DNA from: Thiosocius sp963719025
GTDB taxonomy: Bacteria > Pseudomonadota > Gammaproteobacteria > Chromatiales > Chromatiaceae
Assembly (NCBI GenBank): GCA_963719025.1
Contig: CAVRBK010000101.1
Coordinates: forward strand, 58,234 to 122,233
DNA length: 64,000 bases
Reading direction: 5' to 3'
A program made the translations under genes and the position numbers. Below the pieces are notes generated by a model. That model had not been told where the DNA came from, did not search any database, and saw only the letters and a program-made list of their open reading frames with translations. Shown in pieces: positions 49,959 through 59,783 of the stretch (the stretch's first letter is position 1; the number at the start of each line of letters is the position of its first letter).

Positions 49959-51595
49959 TCCCGGTACGCGAAAGCCTGCGCGTGATGCACATCGCCTGGG
50001 TGTTGATGCGCCATGGCCTCGACGAGGTCGTGCTGGCCGCGCACCTGTTCCGGCCGATCCGCTTCTTCCGATTTCTGTCGCCGTTCTACTGGGGCGAGAA
50101 GCCCCCGCGCGCCGTGCGCATCCGCCGCGCTCTGGAAGATCTCGGGCCCATCTATGTGAAGTTCGGCCAGATCCTGTCGACCCGGCGCGACCTGCTGCCG
50201 GACGACATCGCGATCGAACTGGCCAAGCTGCAGGACCAGGTTCCGCCCTTCGCCGGTGAGCGTGCCAAATCGATCGTCGAAAAGGCGCTCGGTGAACCGG
50301 TCGAGAAGCTGTTTGCCGCGTTCGATACGCAGCCACTCGCGTCGGCCTCGATCGCGCAGGTGCATGCCGCGACCATGCACAACGGCGACAAGGTCGTGGT
50401 CAAGGTGGTCCGCCCGGGTATCGGCAAGACGATCCAGCGCGATATCGACCTGCTGTTTACCATCGCCCGGCTGGCCCGCAAGTATTCGCGCGAGGCGCGC
50501 CGGCTGCGCCCGGTTGAGGTGGTCGAGGAATACGACAAGACCATCCACGACGAGCTCGACCTGATGCGCGAGGCGGCCAACGCGGCGCAGCTGCGACGCA
50601 ACTTCAGCGACGGCAAGCTGCTGTACGTCCCCGAGGTGTACTGGGATTTCACCCGCGAGAACGTCATGGTGCAGGAGCGCATCTATGGCATCCCGGTCGA
50701 CCAGGTCGACGAGCTGGTCGACGCCGGCGTGGATATGAAATCGCTCGGCGAGCGTGGCGTGGAGATCTTCTTCACCCAGGTGTTCCGCGACAATTTCTTC
50801 CACGCCGATATGCACCCGGGCAATATCTTCGTGCGCGCGGACGGCACCTATATCGGCGTCGACTTCGGCATCATGGGTACCCTGACCGCGGCCGATCAGC
50901 GCTACCTGGCGGAGAACCTGCTGGCCTTTTTCCACCGTGACTACCGCCGGGTCGCGGAGTTGCATGTCGAATCCGGCTGGGTGCCGCGCGAGACCCGGAT
51001 CGAGGATTTCGAGGCAGCGATCCGCACCGTGTCGCGAACCGATCTGGGAAAAGCCGATCAGCGAGATCTCGTTCGGCCACTTCCTGCTTGCGCCTGTTCC
51101 AGGTGGCGCGCCGTTTCGACATGGAGGTGCAGCCACAGCTGGTGCTGCTGCAGAAGACCCTGCTCAACATCGAGGGCCTGGGTCGGCATGCTGTACCCGC
51201 AGCTCGACCTGTGGAGCACCGCCAAGCCGTACATGGAACGCTGGATGGCCGACCAGGTCGGGCCGAAGGCCTTCCTGCGCCGGGTCAAGGAGACCCTGCC
51301 GCAGATGTCCGAAGACCTGCCCGAGGTGCCATTGCTGGTGCACCGGGTGCTGCGCAAGGCGGTCGATGGCGATCTCGAGATCCAATGGAAATCGCAGCAG
51401 CTCGAACAGATCCGCAAGGAGATTCGCAATGGCAACCAGCGCACCCAGGTCAGTATTGCCGGGGGCACCCTGGTGGCCGCCGGTCTGCTCGCCAGCGGCT
51501 CCTTCGCGAGTGCCATCGGCGCGAATCCGCTGTGGCTCACCGCGGGGATCAGCGGGCTCGGTCTCGTGATGCTGGCCTGGGCGATCAGTCGCTAG
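49955..51595 (+). CDS. ubiB: Ubiquinone biosynthesis protein UbiB (atypical kinase), three frameshifts in this sequence
   Basis: UbiB is an ABC1/ADCK-type atypical kinase/ATPase needed for ubiquinone synthesis. The family motif KFGQILSTRRDLLP, the alanine-rich loop (ASASIAQVHAA), EELDLMREAANA-like region, NFFHADMHPGNIFV and DFGIMG are present, with two C-terminal membrane helices. The middle changes frame near 51033, 51090 and 51189 and then returns to the first frame; three extra bases explain it and restore FGHFLLRLFQVARRF. The repaired length is 545 residues, against 546 in E. coli. Confidence 0.95.
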   Translation: MIPVRESLRVMHIAWVLMRHGLDEVVLAAHLFRPIRFFRFLSPFYWGEKPPRAVRIRRALEDLGPIYVKFGQILSTRRDLLPDDIAIELAKLQDQVPPFAGERAKSIVEKALGEPVEKLFAAFDTQPLASASIAQVHAATMHNGDKVVVKVVRPGIGKTIQRDIDLLFTIARLARKYSREARRLRPVEVVEEYDKTIHDELDLMREAANAAQLRRNFSDGKLLYVPEVYWDFTRENVMVQERIYGIPVDQVDELVDAGVDMKSLGERGVEIFFTQVFRDNFFHADMHPGNIFVRADGTYIGVDFGIMGTLTAADQRYLAENLLAFFHRDYRRVAELHVESGWVPRETRIEDFEAAIRTVSRTDLGKADQRDLVRPLPACACSRWRAVSTWRCSHSWCCCRRPCSTSRAWVGMLYPQLDLWSTAKPYMERWMADQVGPKAFLRRVKETLPQMSEDLPEVPLLVHRVLRKAVDGDLEIQWKSQQLEQIRKEIRNGNQRTQVSIAGGTLVAAGLLASGSFASAIGANPLWLTAGISGLGLVMLAWAISR

Positions 51596-51689
51596 ATGAT
51601 TTCTGCTTACCATCCCTCTTTTTGCGTCTGGACCGGGCTGGCGAACGCCGCGATACTGTCCGGCCGCCGTACCATGGACATACCGCAGC

Positions 51690-52235
51690 ATGGGTAACTC
51701 ACTTCAGGATCAGCTGCTGAAGGCCGGACTGATCGATCAGAGCAAGATCGACAAGGCCCGCAAGCAGAAGAAGAAAAGCCAACAGCAGCCGAAGGTAAAA
51801 AAGGCCGCCCGCGTCAAACCGCCGGTCGACCCCGCGGTGGCGCGTGAGCGCGCCGAAAAGGCCGCCCGCGACCGCGAGCTGAACGAGCAGCGCAACGAGG
51901 TGCGGCGTCAGCGCGAGGTGAATGCGCAGGTCCGCCAGCTGGTCACCCAGCATCGCCATCCGCGACCGGAGAGCGAGGACGACATCCCGTTCCACTTCGA
52001 CAATAAGGGCAAGATCAAACGGATCTTCGTCTCGACCGCCACGCACAAGCTGATCGCCGATCGCAAGCTGGTTATCGTCAACGACAATGGCCGCTTCGAG
52101 CTGGTGCCGCCGGCGATCGCCGAGAAGGTCCGCGAACGCAACCCAAGCCTGGTCATCGACCTGCCGGAAGAACAGAAGCCCGCCGAAGACGATCCCTACG
52201 CCGGTTACGAGGTGCCCGACGACCTGATGTGGTAA
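51690..52235 (+). CDS. DUF2058 family nucleoid/ribosome-type basic protein
   Basis: The 181-residue protein starts NSLQDQLLKAGLIDQSKIDK, runs through a very basic coiled-coil region, and ends in a compact domain (DIPFHFDNKGKIKRIFVS, GRFELVPPAIAEKVRERN). This is the DUF2058/YaiL family, widespread in Gammaproteobacteria; function unknown, with nucleic-acid binding suggested by the basic part. It is a single gene after ubiB. Confidence 0.9.
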   Translation: MGNSLQDQLLKAGLIDQSKIDKARKQKKKSQQQPKVKKAARVKPPVDPAVARERAEKAARDRELNEQRNEVRRQREVNAQVRQLVTQHRHPRPESEDDIPFHFDNKGKIKRIFVSTATHKLIADRKLVIVNDNGRFELVPPAIAEKVRERNPSLVIDLPEEQKPAEDDPYAGYEVPDDLMW

Positions 52236-52250
52236 CGACCGGGCCTGCGC

Positions 52251-53123
52251 TCAGCCGGCCATGCGCATGGCCAGCTCGCGCAGCTCGTTGAGATAGCCAC
52301 GCGAGGTCAGGTCGAGATACAGCGGCTCGCCGGCCTTGTCCTCGAACAACCGCTGCATATCCGGCGGTGGCACCAGTCGACCCGCCGTCGTCTTAACCGG
52401 GACTATCGCCACCCCGGCATCGGCCGCGGTCTCGAACTCGTTCAGACACCAGGGTGAAGTCATGTAATCGGCGGTCAGGACCGGCACAAAGTAATCGGTA
52501 CGCTTGATCTTTTCTATGATCTTGGTCTTCAACTGGTCCCCCGGCGTCAGTTCCTTCTTGTCCAACCACGTCTCCAGGCCCGCACTGTTAAACACCTGTT
52601 CAAGGTACTCGGCAACCTGCCCGCCGGGATCGTCACCATGCGCATAAGACACGAACACGCGATGCCGCCGACCGGACTTCGGCACGGGCGCGGCCGGTTG
52701 TTCGGCGCTAGGCAGCTTGAAGTCGATGAGTTTTTTGCCCGCCCACACCAGGTGACCGGTGTCGTTCACCGAATAGTTTTGCGAAAAGTGTTTGGCCTGC
52801 TCTGGCGTGAGTTTCAGACGACGCCGCTTGCCGCGGATGTCGAACATCACATGGGTATGGTGGTACCAGGGGGCACCGGGCGGCGGTTCGCTGCTGATAT
52901 CGACGATGGTCGCCAGCTGCCCCTTGCCGCGTCTGCGAAACATCAGCCGGTACAGGCCGCCAAGTAGCCAATATGCCAACACGAGGCCGGCACCCATGAT
53001 CGCACCGGCGGCAATGGCCTCGTCGTTGCCGCGGTTCATCCCACCCATCAGCGCGCCGCCGATCGCGGCAAAGATGGCCAGGACGATGGTCCGCTCGATC
53101 AGCCTGGTTAAGAAGAAGCCCAT
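52251..53123 (-). CDS. Membrane-anchored TIR-domain protein with juxtamembrane beta domain
   Basis: Two N-terminal membrane helices (about 10-28 and 38-60) lead to a small beta domain (about 68-138) resembling DUF2500: it ends with a D-TGHLVWAGKKLIDF pattern. Then comes a TIR domain (about 153-275): RVFVSYAHGDD, WLDKKELTPGDQ, YFVPVLTADY and SPWCLNEFE, with catalytic-type E229 four residues after W225. The domain order suggests a membrane sensor with an enzymatic cytosolic TIR. It is convergent with DUF2058, 16 bases apart, and downstream of an exported protein gene. Confidence 0.87.
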   Translation of the reverse strand: MGFFLTRLIERTIVLAIFAAIGGALMGGMNRGNDEAIAAGAIMGAGLVLAYWLLGGLYRLMFRRRGKGQLATIVDISSEPPPGAPWYHHTHVMFDIRGKRRRLKLTPEQAKHFSQNYSVNDTGHLVWAGKKLIDFKLPSAEQPAAPVPKSGRRHRVFVSYAHGDDPGGQVAEYLEQVFNSAGLETWLDKKELTPGDQLKTKIIEKIKRTDYFVPVLTADYMTSPWCLNEFETAADAGVAIVPVKTTAGRLVPPPDMQRLFEDKAGEPLYLDLTSRGYLNELRELAMRMAG

Positions 53124-53306
53124 GATCCGCTCCGTCGACGATGCCGATTCCCTCTGCCTTCAGCATGGTGGATCGAACCGGGAGCGCTTTGACCGGGGTC
53201 AAGCCGGGTCCAGGCAGGCGCAGTCAGAAAATTCTGCGCGGCAGACGGCGACGAATCGAACCTCCCTGTCCGTCCGCCCCCGCGGTTAATCGATCGGTAG
53301 TCCAGC

Positions 53307-53921
53307 CTACATCTCGCCGAGGTATTCCATGGTCTGCTTCGGGCCGCGCTTGCGATTGCGTTCCATGTACACGGTTGTCTCCGCCGCCGGTGCGTAATAC
53401 ATGGTGCGGTCACCGGTATGGTCGTAGCACTTGACCTTGTAGCTCGGGTACTCCTTGCCGCCGGCGGTCACCAGCGCTGTGTCCTCGACCTCGCAGTTGC
53501 GAAAGGCATTGCGGTTGGTCTTGCCCTTGGAGTTGACCGCCTTGTACTTGTACTTGACCTTGTTGCCGACCTTGAATGGCCACAGCTGCCCATCCTTCTT
53601 GATGTCGATCGCCTTGCCGGTGCCCCAGGGGCTCTTGCTGCAGTTGGTCCAGGTCAGGCTCGGCCCGTAGCGATCCTCAATCGACCGGGTCCAGGCACAG
53701 CCGTCGTCCCGGGTGGCTTCCAGCGTGTTGTCATCGATCAGGCGTGCGCTCTGCGACACCTCGACGCCGTCACGCAGCCGCCTGGTCTTGCGCACCTCGC
53801 CGGGCGCGACGCTGACCGCAGGCCCACTGACCTCCGGCACGTCGACCGCGAAGCTGACCGGGCTGAATGCGGCCGCCGCGACCAGGCAGGCCACAGCACT
53901 GAATCCAAAAGACTTTGCCAT
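53307..53921 (-). CDS. Exported protein of unknown function
   Basis: The start at 53921 follows AAGGAGAAGAG. The 204-residue product has a clear signal peptide (cleavage near SFAVD) and a mature part rich in beta structure. Four cysteines (GCAWTR, TNCSKSP, RNCEVED, KCYDHTG) suggest two disulfides. The C-terminal part reads like a beta-sandwich (YKVKCYDHTGDRTMYYAP). No family name can be given. It lies between the SLC13 paralogue and the membrane TIR gene, all on the minus strand. Confidence 0.75.
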   Translation of the reverse strand: MAKSFGFSAVACLVAAAAFSPVSFAVDVPEVSGPAVSVAPGEVRKTRRLRDGVEVSQSARLIDDNTLEATRDDGCAWTRSIEDRYGPSLTWTNCSKSPWGTGKAIDIKKDGQLWPFKVGNKVKYKYKAVNSKGKTNRNAFRNCEVEDTALVTAGGKEYPSYKVKCYDHTGDRTMYYAPAAETTVYMERNRKRGPKQTMEYLGEM

Positions 53922-54100
53922 GAAACTCTTCTCCTTGATGAACGTTTTACCCGCGCCGACGGCCATCCGAGGGCGCCTTTTTGTTGTCGTAACGTTGGCA
54001 GGGAGGCATCGGTAAAACGCAGCATCCTTGCCTGTACCGGTCGAAAGCCGGTAACCGTGAGGCTAGACAAGCGGACGCGCGGAATCAAGGGTGTGACGGA

Positions 54101-55924
54101 TCACAGGGGGAAGACCAGGGGCACGAGTAATACGGTCAATAGCAGCGCGATCAGCTGTAAGGGCACGCCGATCTTGAGAAAATCGCTGAAGCGATACTGC
54201 CCCGGCGCGAGGATCAGGGCGTTGACCGGCGAGGCCACCGGCGTGGCGAACGCAGTCGAGGCGGCGATCGCCACCGTCATCATGAAGGGCGCCGGGGCAT
54301 ACCCCAGGTCGACCGCCAGGGTGAGGGCGATCGGCGCAATCAGCACGGTGGTCGCGGTGTTCGAGATGAACTGGCTGAGCAGCGAGGTGAGCAGGAACAA
54401 CCCGAGCAGGATCGCCCGCGGACCGAGGTCGTGGAAGGCGCCGGTCAGTACCTCGACGATCTGCCCGCCACCGCCGGTTTTCTGCAGCGCATCGGCCAGC
54501 GGCAACATGCCGGCGATCAGCACCAGGCTCTGCCAGTTCATCGAACGGTAGGCCTCTTCGACCTGCACGCAGCGCGTCGCCACCATGGCCAGCGCGGCCA
54601 GCATCACCGCGACCAGGTTCGATGTCAGCTGGGTGGTCATCAGCACTAGCATCGATACGGTGATCAGAACGGCCCAGGCGGCCTGGTTGCCGTGCCAGGT
54701 GCGCTCGAGCGCCTCCTCGGGCAGTTCCAGCAGCACCAGGTCACTGCGCGGACCGCTCAGTTTTTCGAGGTCGGTCCAGGCACCCGCCAGCAACAGGACA
54801 TCGCCGGCCTGCAGTTCGGTATGGACGAAATCGAGGGCCAGGGCGCCCTCGCCCCGGCGCAGCGACAAGAGATTCAGGCGCTGGCGTTCGCGCAGGCTGC
54901 TCTGGTGCACGGTCTTGCCGATCAGCGGCGATTCAGGCGGTACCAGCGCCTCGGCGACACCGAAGCTCTCGCGAAAACGCCGCTGCAGGCCGTGCGGAAA
55001 CCCGATATGGCGCAGGCCAAGCTCGTCCGCATGCGCCGCGACATCCGCCGGCAACGCCGAGACGATCAGGATGTCGCCGGCCTGCAGCCGGGTCTCGATC
55101 AGGACCGGCTGCAGCGAGTTCATCAGGGTGCCGCGACGCTCGACCGCGATCACCGTGAGCTTGTAGTTGCGGCGCAGCCCCACGTCGCCGACCGTCTTGC
55201 CGATCAGCAGCGAATCGGTTGCCACCCGCAGCCGATGCAGGTTGTCCTCGATGCCGAACTGAGCGGCCATCTCGTGCAGGCGTTTGCGTTGCGGGCCGGT
55301 GCTGGCGACGCCGCGCGTCGGCAGCAGGCGGCGACCGGGCCACAGCATGAAGGCCACGCCGGCCAGCAGGATCGCGCCGCCGACCAGGCTGAAATCGAAG
55401 AAACCAAAGCCCGGCAGGCCGGCATCGATCAGTGCACGGTTGACCACCAGGTTGGGCGGCGTACCGATCAGGGTCAGCATGCCGCCGATCAGCGACGCGA
55501 TGGCAACCGGCATCAGCAGGCGGGCCGGCGCAACGCCGGCCTCACGGGCCAGGCTCAATACCACGGGTACGAACAGCGCGACCACGCCGGTCGAACTCAT
55601 TACCGCCGAAAGCAGTGCAACCACCGGCATCAGCAGCAGGATCAGGCGCGCCTCGCTGCGGCTGGCGACGGCCGCGATCCTGAGCCCGATCCAGGCCGCC
55701 ACCCCGGTACGATAGAGCCCCTCGCTGACCACGAACAATCCGGCGATCAGCATCACCAGCGGGTTGCCGAATCCGGCCACCGCCTCTGCCGGGGAAAGCA
55801 CGCCGGACAGGGCGAGCGCGATGATCACCATCGCCGCGGTCATGTCGAGGCGCACCCGGCCGTCGAAAAACAGCACCACGGCAAACGCAATCAGCGCATA
55901 GACAAACCAGATCTCCCAGGACAA
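54101..55924 (-). CDS. SLC13-family permease with central TrkA_C domains (second copy)
   Basis: The 607-residue protein has the same plan as 41833-43665: membrane block, two TrkA_C-like domains (SLLIGKTVGDVGLRR and SPLIGKTVHQSSLRER), membrane block. It keeps GTPPNLVV, VMSSTGVVALFVP and FISNTATTVLIAP. The start is a TTG at 55924, preceded by GAGGGG; no better ATG fits. The transported anion is unknown. The stop overlaps a TGTGA-N4-TCACA sequence of doubtful meaning. Confidence 0.88.
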   Translation of the reverse strand: MSWEIWFVYALIAFAVVLFFDGRVRLDMTAAMVIIALALSGVLSPAEAVAGFGNPLVMLIAGLFVVSEGLYRTGVAAWIGLRIAAVASRSEARLILLLMPVVALLSAVMSSTGVVALFVPVVLSLAREAGVAPARLLMPVAIASLIGGMLTLIGTPPNLVVNRALIDAGLPGFGFFDFSLVGGAILLAGVAFMLWPGRRLLPTRGVASTGPQRKRLHEMAAQFGIEDNLHRLRVATDSLLIGKTVGDVGLRRNYKLTVIAVERRGTLMNSLQPVLIETRLQAGDILIVSALPADVAAHADELGLRHIGFPHGLQRRFRESFGVAEALVPPESPLIGKTVHQSSLRERQRLNLLSLRRGEGALALDFVHTELQAGDVLLLAGAWTDLEKLSGPRSDLVLLELPEEALERTWHGNQAAWAVLITVSMLVLMTTQLTSNLVAVMLAALAMVATRCVQVEEAYRSMNWQSLVLIAGMLPLADALQKTGGGGQIVEVLTGAFHDLGPRAILLGLFLLTSLLSQFISNTATTVLIAPIALTLAVDLGYAPAPFMMTVAIAASTAFATPVASPVNALILAPGQYRFSDFLKIGVPLQLIALLLTVLLVPLVFPL

Positions 55925-56035
55925 GGGGGCCCCTCACGTAAACCGCCGTTCGCAAAAAGAGAACGGCGGGAATGAAAACGTCTCACGGCTGATTGTAGCG
56001 GCCACTGACGTCAGCGGGCTCGCATCACGCTCGCG

Positions 56036-56290
56036 CTACTGTTTGGCGGGCCCGACAGCCTCCGACCCACCACACGGCCGGCTGCAGGGATCGATGACGG
56101 TCCAGCGTCGCAGACTGCGGTCCCGCTGAAAGCCCTTGCGGCAGGCAAACCGACGCGCCTCTTCATACGACGGGAAGGTCGCATAATCCTGCCCCTGCTC
56201 GTCCATTGCAAAGCTCCAGCCCCACCAACCGCGTTTCTCGACCCGGTAGAGCCGGGTCCGGTCGTTGTACACAATCCGAAAATCAGTCAT
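56036..56290 (-). CDS. Small uncharacterised protein
   Basis: The 84-residue protein (MTDFRIVYNDRTRLYRVEKR, then WWGWSFAMDEQGQDYATF) has a GGAG ribosome binding site and a compact, aromatic-rich sequence that looks genuinely coding. It has two C-terminal cysteines and no signal or membrane segment. I do not recognise it. Confidence 0.6.
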   Translation of the reverse strand: MTDFRIVYNDRTRLYRVEKRGWWGWSFAMDEQGQDYATFPSYEEARRFACRKGFQRDRSLRRWTVIDPCSRPCGGSEAVGPAKQ

Positions 56291-57026
56291 CTGTTTACTG
56301 CTCCATGGCTGATAAATTAGTCAATACTTATATACAAGGACCATGCCAGCTTTATTGCAGTTCCCGGGCTGGGCGCAAATTGCGGTAAAAATCGGGCCTG
56401 GATCACGTTTTTGCCGGCAAAAGCCGTGGTTTACGTCGGTATCCGGTGACACGACAGGCATCCGCAAGTCGTCAAACCGGGCGCTACCGACGCACGCCGT
56501 GCGCCATAGAAGTGCGGAAATACGTTTTTTTGACGCTATGGTGCGGATTGTCGACGCGAATTTGCGTGCCGAGCGCTGATCTGGACCTGGCTGTCAGGTG
56601 GCGTTATCCGAAAATATCTCACTCTTGCCGTTCACATCATTCGCGAGAACGGCAGCAGTTCCACGGGAGAGAAACTTAAAATTTTCGGGGAATCGCCAAA
56701 GGCCTCAAGGAAGATTGCCGCATTACCATGGCGCAAGTCCGCCTTTTACAAGGGGAGAAACACCTGACCAGCCTCTGCCTGGGCTGCTGAACAGGAATTT
56801 GTGTCAGATTAATTTACAGGTCCCTGAGCAACGGATGCGAAACCCATTTGAATTCAATTGGTTATGTGTACGGAACGATACCTGCATATTTTATAGGTGT
56901 ATATTCATGACGCGATCACGCGCGAGTGCATCAGCCTCTCCAGCGCGGACTCAGCGCATAGATAACGAACAGCGAAGAAAAGATGGCCACCGCGGGCATT
57001 CTTAGTTACTTCCACAAAGCGGCCAC
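56291..57026. other. Long AT-richer intergenic region
   Basis: About 735 bases carry no supportable gene. The right half is clearly richer in A and T than the surroundings, with tgcatattttataggtgtat (56883-56902) as a possible promoter for the PEP-CTERM-like gene. No sigma-54 site or riboswitch was recognised. Confidence 0.5.
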
Positions 57027-58211
57027 ATGGAGCACATCGTGAACATCAACACAAAACTGATCGTATCCTTGATCTTGATTGTCGGCCTCCAGGGTGCGTT
57101 TGCCAGCACGATAATCCGCGACGGCAAACAATGGATGCAGGTGACCGAGACATCTGCACTTTCTTACAACACGATGGCTGGCTACTGCTCAACGGCCAAC
57201 GGCATTTGTACCTCAGGCACCAACAGCTCCGGCCAGTCCCTGGTCGGCTGGACCTGGGCAGACAACAACGAACTCATCAGCCTGTTCAATAGTTACATGT
57301 TTGAAACGGCTGCCGGCCCCGGATTCTTTTTGGCCGATCATTGGCCGTACAACAAGAGCGATGGAAACTCAGATTGGGCGCCACTGGCCTTGTCGGAATT
57401 CGATGAAACATCGCCCTATCTGACGTTCGCAAACGTTGTGGGTGGCTTTACCCGGACACTCGTAAGCAAAGACGGTATTTCGTATACCAGCTTCGCCGGG
57501 ATTTCCGATGAACACAACTCATTTGAATTCGATACCGCGCAGGTCTTATGGTCGAGAAGCAACCTGGACGACAGCAACTTTACTGCCGGTCACTGGCTGT
57601 ACACCTCGGTCAATGCAGCGCCTCCCGGAGCAACGCCGGATGATCCGATTGTCGATGTGATCAAATGCATCGCACCAGAAAATTTCGTTTGCTTTCTTAT
57701 TCCCATCACGGTCGACCCGGATGGGCTCGGTGGCACGCAGCCGATCTATATCGATCCCGTTGTAGCGGTCGGTTACGACTATGAGATCAGCGAATCGGAC
57801 GTATTATTTCAGTACCGTCCTGATCCCCAACAGGACGGGCTGCTAAACGGTACCGTGCTCGAGTTGCTGATTTCCGGATTTCCGGCCCGTGATCTAATCG
57901 TTGGTACAACATTCGATTTCACCAGCCTCGGGCTCACCGATATCAACGCCTTCACGATTCGTGGCATTGACCCAGCCTTGGGGCTTGAACCGGATGATCC
58001 CACCGCTTTCGTTACCGGCCTTACATTCCGCGGCAGTGGCCTCTCTGGCCTAACCGATATCAATGTCAGCATGACGCCGATCACCGAAGATACCGATGCA
58101 AACAACGGCGGTGTGCCGACGATTCCGACGCCATCATCGCTTGTGCTGATTATCGTCGCACTAGGGTCGCTGAGGCTGGCTCGGGGAAAACGGGAACAGA
58201 TGTCCATTTAA
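57027..58211 (+). CDS. PEP-CTERM-like exported protein
   Basis: The 394-residue protein has a signal peptide (LIVSLILIVGLQGAFAS) and a C-terminal sorting-like tail: IPTPSS, a hydrophobic helix, and a basic end (RLARGKR), which is the layout of PEP-CTERM proteins handled by exosortase. The motif is IPTP rather than VPEP. The mature part is Ser/Thr/Asp-rich and has no named domain. A GTG at 57039 with GGAG before it is an alternative start. Codon use and lower GC differ from neighbours, so acquisition by transfer is possible. No exosortase gene is in the window. Confidence 0.75.
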   Translation: MEHIVNINTKLIVSLILIVGLQGAFASTIIRDGKQWMQVTETSALSYNTMAGYCSTANGICTSGTNSSGQSLVGWTWADNNELISLFNSYMFETAAGPGFFLADHWPYNKSDGNSDWAPLALSEFDETSPYLTFANVVGGFTRTLVSKDGISYTSFAGISDEHNSFEFDTAQVLWSRSNLDDSNFTAGHWLYTSVNAAPPGATPDDPIVDVIKCIAPENFVCFLIPITVDPDGLGGTQPIYIDPVVAVGYDYEISESDVLFQYRPDPQQDGLLNGTVLELLISGFPARDLIVGTTFDFTSLGLTDINAFTIRGIDPALGLEPDDPTAFVTGLTFRGSGLSGLTDINVSMTPITEDTDANNGGVPTIPTPSSLVLIIVALGSLRLARGKREQMSI

Positions 58212-58320
58212 CCGGAAGGCGCCATCAATACGGTCCGCTTGTCCCACGTGACCGCCCGGATTTCTCCCGACATGTCTCGGAACGCTCTTCGCGGATGAAG
58301 GGTGGTCATTGCCCCCCTGG

Positions 58321-58340
58321 ATTCCCGCATTCACGGGAAT
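58321..58340. repeat. dRS3-like palindrome
   Basis: attcccgcattcacgggaat fits ATTCCC-N8-GGGAAT exactly, the pattern of the Neisseria dRS3 repeat and of similar short repeats in other proteobacteria. It lies between the PEP-CTERM-like gene and dctM and may act as a terminator for either. Confidence 0.6.
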
Positions 58341-58415
58341 GACAAGGCTATTGACCGCGGTGCGCGGGTCGTTCAGATCGGATTGATGGCAACTAGACGG
58401 CAGCACGCACCGTCG

Positions 58416-59783
58416 TCAGCCATACACCTGCCGCGGCAGCCACAGCACCACGTCGGGGAAGATGATGCAGATCGCCAGACCGGTCGCCTGCAGGAACAGG
58501 AACGGGATGGAGGAACGGTAGATCTGCCCCATGGTGACCTCGGGTGGCGCAACGCTCTTCAGGTAGAACAGGGCGTAGCCGAACGGCGGGACTGAGGAAC
58601 GACATCTGCATGTTGACCATGTAAACCACGCCGAACCACAGCGCCAGTTCGTCCGGCGGCACGCCGGGCAGGCCGAACACGCCGTCGAAGCTCAGCGATC
58701 TTCATCAGCGGCACGAAGATCGGCACGGCCAGCAGCAGGATGCCGACCCAGTCGAGGAACATGCCGAGAACCACCAGGATCACCATCATCAGCATCAGGA
58801 TGCCGTAGGGCCCCAGGCCGGTGCCGATGATGGTCTCGTTGACGAAGTCCTGGCCGCCGTTGACCACGTAGAAGCCGACGAACAGGGTCGCGCCGAAGAT
58901 GATCCACAGCACCATGCCGGTCACCCGCAGGGTGGTGATCGCGGCGGCGCGCACATTGATCCCAGGAAAGGCGGCGGTGCATCGCCGCCACGACGATGGC
59001 GCCGAAGGTACCGACCCCGGCCGCCTCGACCGGCGTGGCGATGCCGGCGAAGATGATGCCCAGCACCAGGCTGACCAGGGCGATCGGCGCGGTCATGTTC
59101 TTCAGCAGGCGCAGCTTTTCCTTGAAGTCGACCCGTTCTCTTCCGGCAGGGCGGGGCCCGCCTCGGGCTTGAAGAAGGTCACGATCAGCACGTAGCAGAA
59201 TGTACATGCCGGACAGGATCAGGCCCGGGAACACCGCACCGATGAACAGCTCACCGACCGATTGCTGCGCCACCACGGCGAACAGGATGGCCAGGATCGA
59301 CGGCGGGATCAGGATGCCGAGGGTGCCGCCGGCCAGGATCGAGCCGCAGGCGATGGTCGGGTGGTAGTTGCGCGCTATCATGGCCGGCAGCGCGATCATG
59401 CCCATGGTCACCTCGGTGGCGCCGATCACGCCGCACATCGCGGCCAGCAGGGTGGAGGCGATGATGGTCGCGACCGCCAGGCCGCCGCGCAGGCCGCCGA
59501 GCAGCTTGTAGACCATGTCGTACAGTTCTTCGATGATCCCGGCACGTTCCAGCATCGAGGCCATGAAGATGAACAGCGGGATCGCCGACAACTGGTAGTC
59601 GGTCATCAGCGGGAAGATGCGCGACGGCAGGATGTTGAGCATCCGCGCATCGCCGAACAGGAACAGGAACACGCAGGCCAGGCCGCCGGTGACGAAGGCC
59701 AGCGGCAGGCCGGCCATCAGCAGCACGGCCAGCGAACCGAACATCAGCACGGTCAGCCAGAGGATGTCGATCTCAAACCCCAC
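58416..59783 (-). CDS. dctM: TRAP transporter large permease DctM, about five frameshifts in this sequence
   Basis: DctM is the main transport channel of a TRAP uptake system. The N-terminal 200 residues (GLPLAFVTGGLACVFLFLFG, IPLFIFMASMLERAGI, GVIGATEVTMGMIALPAM, GGTLGILIPPSI) read in one frame. After that the frame changes near 59206, 59140, 58965, 58697 and 58590; four fit single extra bases and one (59140) fits one missing base. The repaired product is about 454 residues, ending WLPRQVYG. The GTG start at 59783 follows GGAG and overlaps the end of dctQ by 11 bases. Confidence 0.9.

Noticed and set aside
54092..54105. CRP-like site TGTGA-N4-TCACA
   Set aside because: The spacer is four bases rather than six, and it overlaps the stop codon of the SLC13 gene, not a promoter.
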